Of a stretch of 64,000 nt of DNA, positions 60,277-64,000 are shown one piece after another. The DNA comes from an uncultured Eubacteriales bacterium (GTDB lineage: Bacteria > Bacillota > Clostridia > Peptostreptococcales > Anaerovoracaceae): NCBI GenBank assembly GCA_902798745.1, contig CADBXM010000002.1, positions 124,001-188,000 of the forward strand, given 5' to 3'. Within the stretch, counting starts at the first letter, position 1. Each line of letters starts with the position of its first letter. Made by a program: the position numbers and the translations under genes. The notes beneath the pieces are model-generated. The model worked only from the letters and a program-made list of their open reading frames with translations. It made no database searches and was not told the DNA's origin.

Positions 60277-60757
60277 TCAGAATATCAGGTGGGCGACCGG
60301 GCATATTATGAGTATGCTTATGATCGTCCTTTCTATGAATATCACAAAAAGCTCAGCCAGATTTATCGGCAGCTTCGATCCGAGGATCAATCCACCTACC
60401 TCATCGAGGAAGAGCACTTGCGTAACGGATATTACAGCTACGATGAAGCGCGTTATCTCAGGGGCATCTGAAGCGGAGATCAGCACCGAAGGGGTGAACA
60501 TGTCAGCGAAGCCGACTATCATCGTGGCTGAAGCCTCCGCGGCGTCAGGGACATCGAGCAGTTCGAACAGCGGCTGAAACAGTCAGCACCAAGCAGCAAA
60601 GCAATGGAAGCAAACTGCCGATCGACGTACTGATCACGTCAGCCAGCAGTTTGACTTGGATAGTCCATGTCCCATTTACGCGTATGGGCACCATGAAAAG
60701 CAATATTCCCGTGATCGAAGGGATAATGAATAATAGTTTCTTTTTAGTCTCGTTCAT
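60277..60757 (-). pseudogene. Decayed YjiH-like nucleoside-recognition membrane protein
   Basis: Two fragments in different frames. The first (60757-60545) gives a YjiH-type N-terminus (LLFIIPSITGILLFMVPIRVNG) that runs to a stop soon after LVLTVSAAV. The second frame, readable from about 60567 down to 60277, gives a YjiH-type C-terminus: LLDVPDAAEASATMIVGFADMF and LDEVGGLILGSKLPINLAEL. Together they hold about 150 residues, against roughly 400-450 in the Clostridia family as I recall it. So the middle was deleted and the join shifted the frame. Whether either piece is still translated is unknown. Confidence 0.68.
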
Positions 60758-60768
60758 TAAGGACGAAT

Positions 60769-61494
60769 CTACTGATCGTTTTCATCAAAGACATCGTTCT
60801 CCGGCAATTTGTCAAGATACTCTTCCAGCACAATGCCTTTCTCGGTGATCTCCTGCGCTACTTCCGGGCTTCCGACATATCGAATATGCCAAGGCTCGTA
60901 AGAGTATCCGGTGATTTCTTCTTTGCCTTCCAGAAATCTGAGAATGAATCCATGCTCAGCTAACTTTGCGTGTATAGCATCCCATATCTCAGGATACTGA
61001 ACGAGATCCTCGTTCTCATAGACTTCCTTGCCGTCAATCACGAAATACAAGTCGAGTGCGAGCCCGGTATGATGCTCGGAGAAGCCCGGCACAGCGACAT
61101 ACTTCTTCACATAATCTTCGCCGTATTTCTCCGTGAAGTCATCCCATATCTGTTGCTGAGCAGCAACGCTGCGGTATGCAGAGTCAAGTTCGAGCACTAC
61201 TTTCCTGTCAGCGAGCTCCTTTTCGACATCTTCTTTGAGCTTCAGATAAGCCTCATACGCAGCAGCCTCAGTCTGCACTTCATCCCCTACTGAATTGGTG
61301 GTAGTCGATAACGTGAGTTCTTCCTCCCATGTGTCCGGGAGTTTATTCTCTTTGTTGACAAGCACCAGATAATCGATAGAGGACTGCTCCTCAACTGCTT
61401 CTTCGCCGCTTCCCGCGCTCTGTCCGCCGCATGCAGTGAACACCAACGCAAATAGCAGGAGCGCTGTTATCAGGGATAAACTCTTTTTGATCAT
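60769..61494 (-). CDS. VanY-type D-alanyl-D-alanine carboxypeptidase lipoprotein
   Basis: 241 residues. Lipobox FTAC with Cys22. The zinc peptidase motifs are complete: SEHHTGLALD (SxHxxGxAxD) and EPWHIRYVG (ExxWHxRY type). LDSAYRSVAAQQQIW is the conserved upstream motif. It trims the terminal D-Ala of peptidoglycan stem peptides at the outer membrane face. No vancomycin-resistance genes are nearby, so this is a housekeeping-type enzyme. Confidence 0.92.
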   Translation of the reverse strand: MIKKSLSLITALLLFALVFTACGGQSAGSGEEAVEEQSSIDYLVLVNKENKLPDTWEEELTLSTTTNSVGDEVQTEAAAYEAYLKLKEDVEKELADRKVVLELDSAYRSVAAQQQIWDDFTEKYGEDYVKKYVAVPGFSEHHTGLALDLYFVIDGKEVYENEDLVQYPEIWDAIHAKLAEHGFILRFLEGKEEITGYSYEPWHIRYVGSPEVAQEITEKGIVLEEYLDKLPENDVFDENDQ

Positions 61495-61534
61495 TACTAA
61501 GATCTCCTTTGTAAATTATGATTTCGGCAGTTTA

Positions 61535-62074
61535 TCAGTAGTTCTCTTCGTGGACCTCAAAGTAAGCCTGAGGATGAGCGCAAACAGGGCAGATATCAGG
61601 AGCCTTGGTGCCTACCATGATGTGTCCGCAGTTGCGGCACTCCCACACCTTGACCTCGCTCTTCTCAAAGACCGCAGCTGTCTCTACGTTCTTAAGAAGC
61701 GCGCGATAACGCTCTTCGTGATGCTTTTCGATCTCAGCTACCATGCGGAACTTTTCCGCGAGTTCATGGAAACCCTCTTCATCCGCAGTCTTCGCGAAGC
61801 CTTCGTACATGTCTGTCCATTCGTAGTTCTCTCCATCGGCCGCTGCCGCGAGATTCTGAGCAGTATCGCCAATGCCTTCAAGCTCTTTGAACCACATCTT
61901 AGCGTGTTCTTTCTCGTTATCAGCGGTCTTGAGGAACAGCGCCGCTATCTGTTCAAAGCCTTCCTTCTTTGCCTTGGAAGCAAAGTATGTGTATTTGTTT
62001 CTAGCTTGAGACTCACCTGCAAATGCCGCCTCAAGGTTTTTTTCTGTCTGTGTTCCTGTGTATTTGTTAGCCAT
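61535..62074 (-). CDS. rbr: Rubrerythrin
   Basis: 179 residues. A ferritin-like diiron domain (about 1-135; [35 protein letters not shown]) precedes a rubredoxin domain (WECRNCGHI and [12 protein letters not shown]). It reduces hydrogen peroxide in anaerobes. Start at 62074 fits GGAGAAACAATC; an upstream in-frame ATG is inside a hairpin. It follows the aconitase X genes on the same strand. Confidence 0.95.
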   Translation of the reverse strand: MANKYTGTQTEKNLEAAFAGESQARNKYTYFASKAKKEGFEQIAALFLKTADNEKEHAKMWFKELEGIGDTAQNLAAAADGENYEWTDMYEGFAKTADEEGFHELAEKFRMVAEIEKHHEERYRALLKNVETAAVFEKSEVKVWECRNCGHIMVGTKAPDICPVCAHPQAYFEVHEENY

Positions 62075-62094
62075 GATTGTTTCTCCATTTTTTG

Positions 62095-62131
62095 TCCCGG
62101 CAGAAAACGAATCCATCATTTCCTGCCGGGA
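62095..62131 (-). other. Stem-loop in the rubrerythrin leader
   Basis: TCCCGGCAG / CTGCCGGGA, a perfect 9-bp stem with a 19-base loop, ending about 10 bases before the rubrerythrin ribosome site. It has no T-tract on the minus strand, so it is not a normal terminator; it may protect or process the mRNA between acnX and rbr. Confidence 0.6.
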
Positions 62132-62167
62132 TCGTCATTACTAATACGAATATGTTTCCGATTTTCT

Positions 62168-62626
62168 TTAGAATGGATCGGAAACGAGCACTTTGCCGTC
62201 TTCCTGGATGATGATGTTCATGCCGTCTTTGACATATTCAAGGAACTCATCACCTAGCGAATCGATAACAGGCATCTTGCTCTTCGGATCATCCAGCCAC
62301 ACGTCCGCAAGTACCGCGCCTGCCGCCGCGAGCGAATCTATAGGATTTGAGAAGAGCATGCACGCAGGCTGTCTTCCCATGGCACACGCGCAATAAAGCA
62401 CGAGCCCTCCCGTTGTGGAGCCAATGGTCTGAGGAAGGCATACCGCCTTGCCTGCCATCTTCTTGCCGTAAAGATCAGGATTGTTCTGATCGCCACATGT
62501 CGCTGTCTTGTCACCAAACTGCAGCGCTTTCTGGAAGGAAGCGAGCGTATTGAGACCACCGTGGGAAACCACAGCTTCAGCAGTTACCCTGCCGGGTGCA
62601 ACTACCCTGCCCTGAAAAGTCTTCAT
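62168..62626 (-). CDS. Aconitase X swivel domain protein (DUF126, small subunit)
   Basis: 152 residues. GRVVAPGRVTAEAVV at the start and KAVCLPQTIGSTTGG, with the Ser of GST, are the DUF126 signature; this is the swivel domain of aconitase X enzymes. In this organism it is a separate subunit, as in archaeal phosphomevalonate dehydratase, while many bacterial AcnX proteins are fused. It starts one base after the catalytic subunit gene ends. Confidence 0.9.
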   Translation of the reverse strand: MKTFQGRVVAPGRVTAEAVVSHGGLNTLASFQKALQFGDKTATCGDQNNPDLYGKKMAGKAVCLPQTIGSTTGGLVLYCACAMGRQPACMLFSNPIDSLAAAGAVLADVWLDDPKSKMPVIDSLGDEFLEYVKDGMNIIIQEDGKVLVSDPF

Positions 62627-62627
62627 T

Positions 62628-63923
62628 CTATTTGCCTCCTTTCCTGTTTGCAGTGATCTGCTCTAATATCTCGTCATCTGTGTAATAACGAGCCGATGTA
62701 TAAGTTCTGAGCTTGTTGCTCGATGTTATTACAGGCATCTTCTCGCTGAGAGGATTGTTCATATACATCAGTGGGCAGATATACGAAGTGATGACACCCG
62801 TAGCCTTGAGCCTATCCGCGTAATCGGTCTTACCGAATGCTTCGAGCACGTCAGGCGCAGCTGTGAATACCGTAGGAACGGATACCTTCGTTGCACCGCT
62901 CTTCGCGAGGCCCTTCTCGACCTTATCTGTCCAGTCCTTGAGCTGCTGAAGGCTCATATGTGGGCAACCCATGAAGCAGAGTTTTGGCTTCGCGTCGGCG
63001 TTCTTCCAGATGACCGGATACTCTTTGTAGACTCTTTCAAGTTCAGCATCGTCGATCACATATACCTTCGCGTCTTCCTTGATGAGCTTTTTGCCTTCCT
63101 TAACGGCTTCAGGCGTGAGATTCTCCACGTGATAGAGACCGACTGCTCCGTTTGATGCTGTAGCAGCTCCGAAGTCCTTGAGGTATGTGCAGGCTTCGTC
63201 ATCAAGCTTCTTGCCGATCCACTTATCAAGGCCCTTGATATATGGTACGTCCTCCATCACCTTCATGCCGATGGCAGAACCAAGCAGCTGGGCTTCAGGT
63301 TTCTTCTTTGTCTTTATCTCGATGATCCAGTCAGCTTTACGGCCCTCATCTGTGAGAAGACCGAATTTAGGCACATAACCGATGACAGATCCCATCAGGT
63401 CAATGATGCCGGAATTCCTGTTGCACCTTGCGCCGAGCACCGAGTTGGCATACACGACCGCTGATGACTCAGACCAGCTGAGAACCTCGCCGAAGCCAGG
63501 CTTATTGCCGACTTCGTCCATGTAGCATGTGCATGTGAACGCGTTGTCCGAAAGGAGCCCAAGATCCGCAAGCTGCTTCTCGTAGTCGTCCTGACGGCTG
63601 TACATAAACAGCTTGAATACGATGTCCTGAGCGATATTGGTCGGCACATTACTGTCGAGAGGCTTAGGGTCTACCGTGAACTTCTGGCCCGAAGGCGCGC
63701 CTGCCTCGAGCAGCTTGTCCATCAGTTCATAGACAGGTCCGAGAGCCTTGAGGCCGAACGATGTTACGAGATGGTTGTACTTGCTGCTGATAGGCACCAT
63801 TTCGGTGGCTCCGAAGAGCTCTCCGTATCTGACGAGCGACTCCATGACTTTGGCAAGTGTTTCACCTTTGGAGCCTTCGAGGATGGCCTTTTGCTCGTCC
63901 GTCAGCTTTAATTTGTAATCCAT
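62628..63923 (-). CDS. Aconitase X catalytic domain protein (DUF521, large subunit)
   Basis: 431 residues of the DUF521/AcnX catalytic family. It opens LTDEQKAILEGSKGETLAKVMESLVRYGE in pieces; MVPISSKYNHLVTSFG, GARCNRNSG and CFMGCPHMS supply conserved residues and cysteines for an Fe-S cluster. Known functions are cis-3-hydroxyproline dehydratase in bacteria and phosphomevalonate dehydratase in archaea; neither can be assigned here. Ribosome site GAAGGGAG. First gene of acnX large-small, probably continuing into rbr. Confidence 0.9.
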   Translation of the reverse strand: MDYKLKLTDEQKAILEGSKGETLAKVMESLVRYGELFGATEMVPISSKYNHLVTSFGLKALGPVYELMDKLLEAGAPSGQKFTVDPKPLDSNVPTNIAQDIVFKLFMYSRQDDYEKQLADLGLLSDNAFTCTCYMDEVGNKPGFGEVLSWSESSAVVYANSVLGARCNRNSGIIDLMGSVIGYVPKFGLLTDEGRKADWIIEIKTKKKPEAQLLGSAIGMKVMEDVPYIKGLDKWIGKKLDDEACTYLKDFGAATASNGAVGLYHVENLTPEAVKEGKKLIKEDAKVYVIDDAELERVYKEYPVIWKNADAKPKLCFMGCPHMSLQQLKDWTDKVEKGLAKSGATKVSVPTVFTAAPDVLEAFGKTDYADRLKATGVITSYICPLMYMNNPLSEKMPVITSSNKLRTYTSARYYTDDEILEQITANRKGGK

Positions 63924-64000
63924 GGTCTTTCATCTCCCTTCTTTAATATGTGATATATCGGGAGCGAAGCTCAAACTAGCCCGCTGCCGGTTGTTATTGA

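Noticed and set aside
62095-62131. Intrinsic terminator between acnX and rubrerythrin genes
   Set aside because: Good stem but no T-tract on the transcribed strand; kept only as a stem-loop.
1-64000. CRISPR array, prophage, insertion sequence, rRNA or tRNA genes
   Set aside because: None recognised by eye; the only clear direct repeat is the 49-base pair near 31.3 kb.

Overview
The window reads as chromosomal DNA of a strictly anaerobic, low-to-mid GC Firmicute of the class Clostridia. The evidence is a PPi-dependent phosphofructokinase, a glycyl radical enzyme with its activase, a tungsten/molybdenum aldehyde:ferredoxin oxidoreductase, 2-hydroxyacyl-CoA dehydratase subunits, rubrerythrin and rubredoxin proteins, and Firmicutes gene orders (tmk-holB-ricT, cdaA-cdaR near glmM). 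An Anaerovoracaceae/Family XIII type organism would fit, but that is a guess. I see no rRNA, tRNA, CRISPR array, prophage or intact insertion sequence.

Layout. 1-5.9 kb: DNA replication genes (ricT, holB, tmk), a drug/metabolite exporter and proline synthesis (proA divergent from proB-proC). 6-10 kb: a sugar-nucleotide-type transferase, gltX and the PPi-PFK. 10-19.7 kb: amino-sugar and cell-wall block (nagB-glmM-hexapeptide protein-CofE-like ligase; hpf-LCP-cdaA-cdaR). A DUF3990/HTH toxin-antitoxin-like pair on the other strand splits cdaR from nagB-glmM. 19.7-24.4 kb: two small proteins around a structured RNA, a HypA-like protein, a large flavin/Fe-S oxidoreductase and its likely TetR regulator. 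24.5-31.1 kb: stress and flavin proteins, comF, recD2, yhaM and nadE. 31.1-32.8 kb: a probable small RNA with a 49-nt repeat, and small membrane proteins. 32.8-35.6 kb: 2-hydroxyacyl-CoA dehydratase pair. 35.7-38.7 kb: copper efflux (csoR, copA fused to copZ) behind two clear CsoR boxes. 38.8-51.5 kb: kup, a PTS IIC protein, mltG, a polysaccharide deacetylase, a Nudix hydrolase, an SDR, a cyclophilin, a K+ channel, a ThiF/HesA protein and flavoproteins.

52.5-59.1 kb is the most interesting part. It is a tight operon encoding a radical SAM activase, a 990-residue glycyl radical enzyme with an SCP2-like (sterol-carrier) N-terminal domain, an AOR-family oxidoreductase, a MoaD-like sulfur carrier and a ferredoxin with four cluster motifs. 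A ThiF/HesA protein that could charge the MoaD lies 3 kb away. The simplest model is that the radical enzyme makes an aldehyde from a hydrophobic or carrier-bound substrate and the AOR oxidises it to the acid, reducing ferredoxin. 59.2-64 kb: a cyclophilin lipoprotein, an Spx/ArsC protein, a decayed yjiH-like gene, a VanY-type peptidase, rubrerythrin and a two-subunit aconitase X.

All calls come from reading translations, motifs and spacing by eye; no database search was run.
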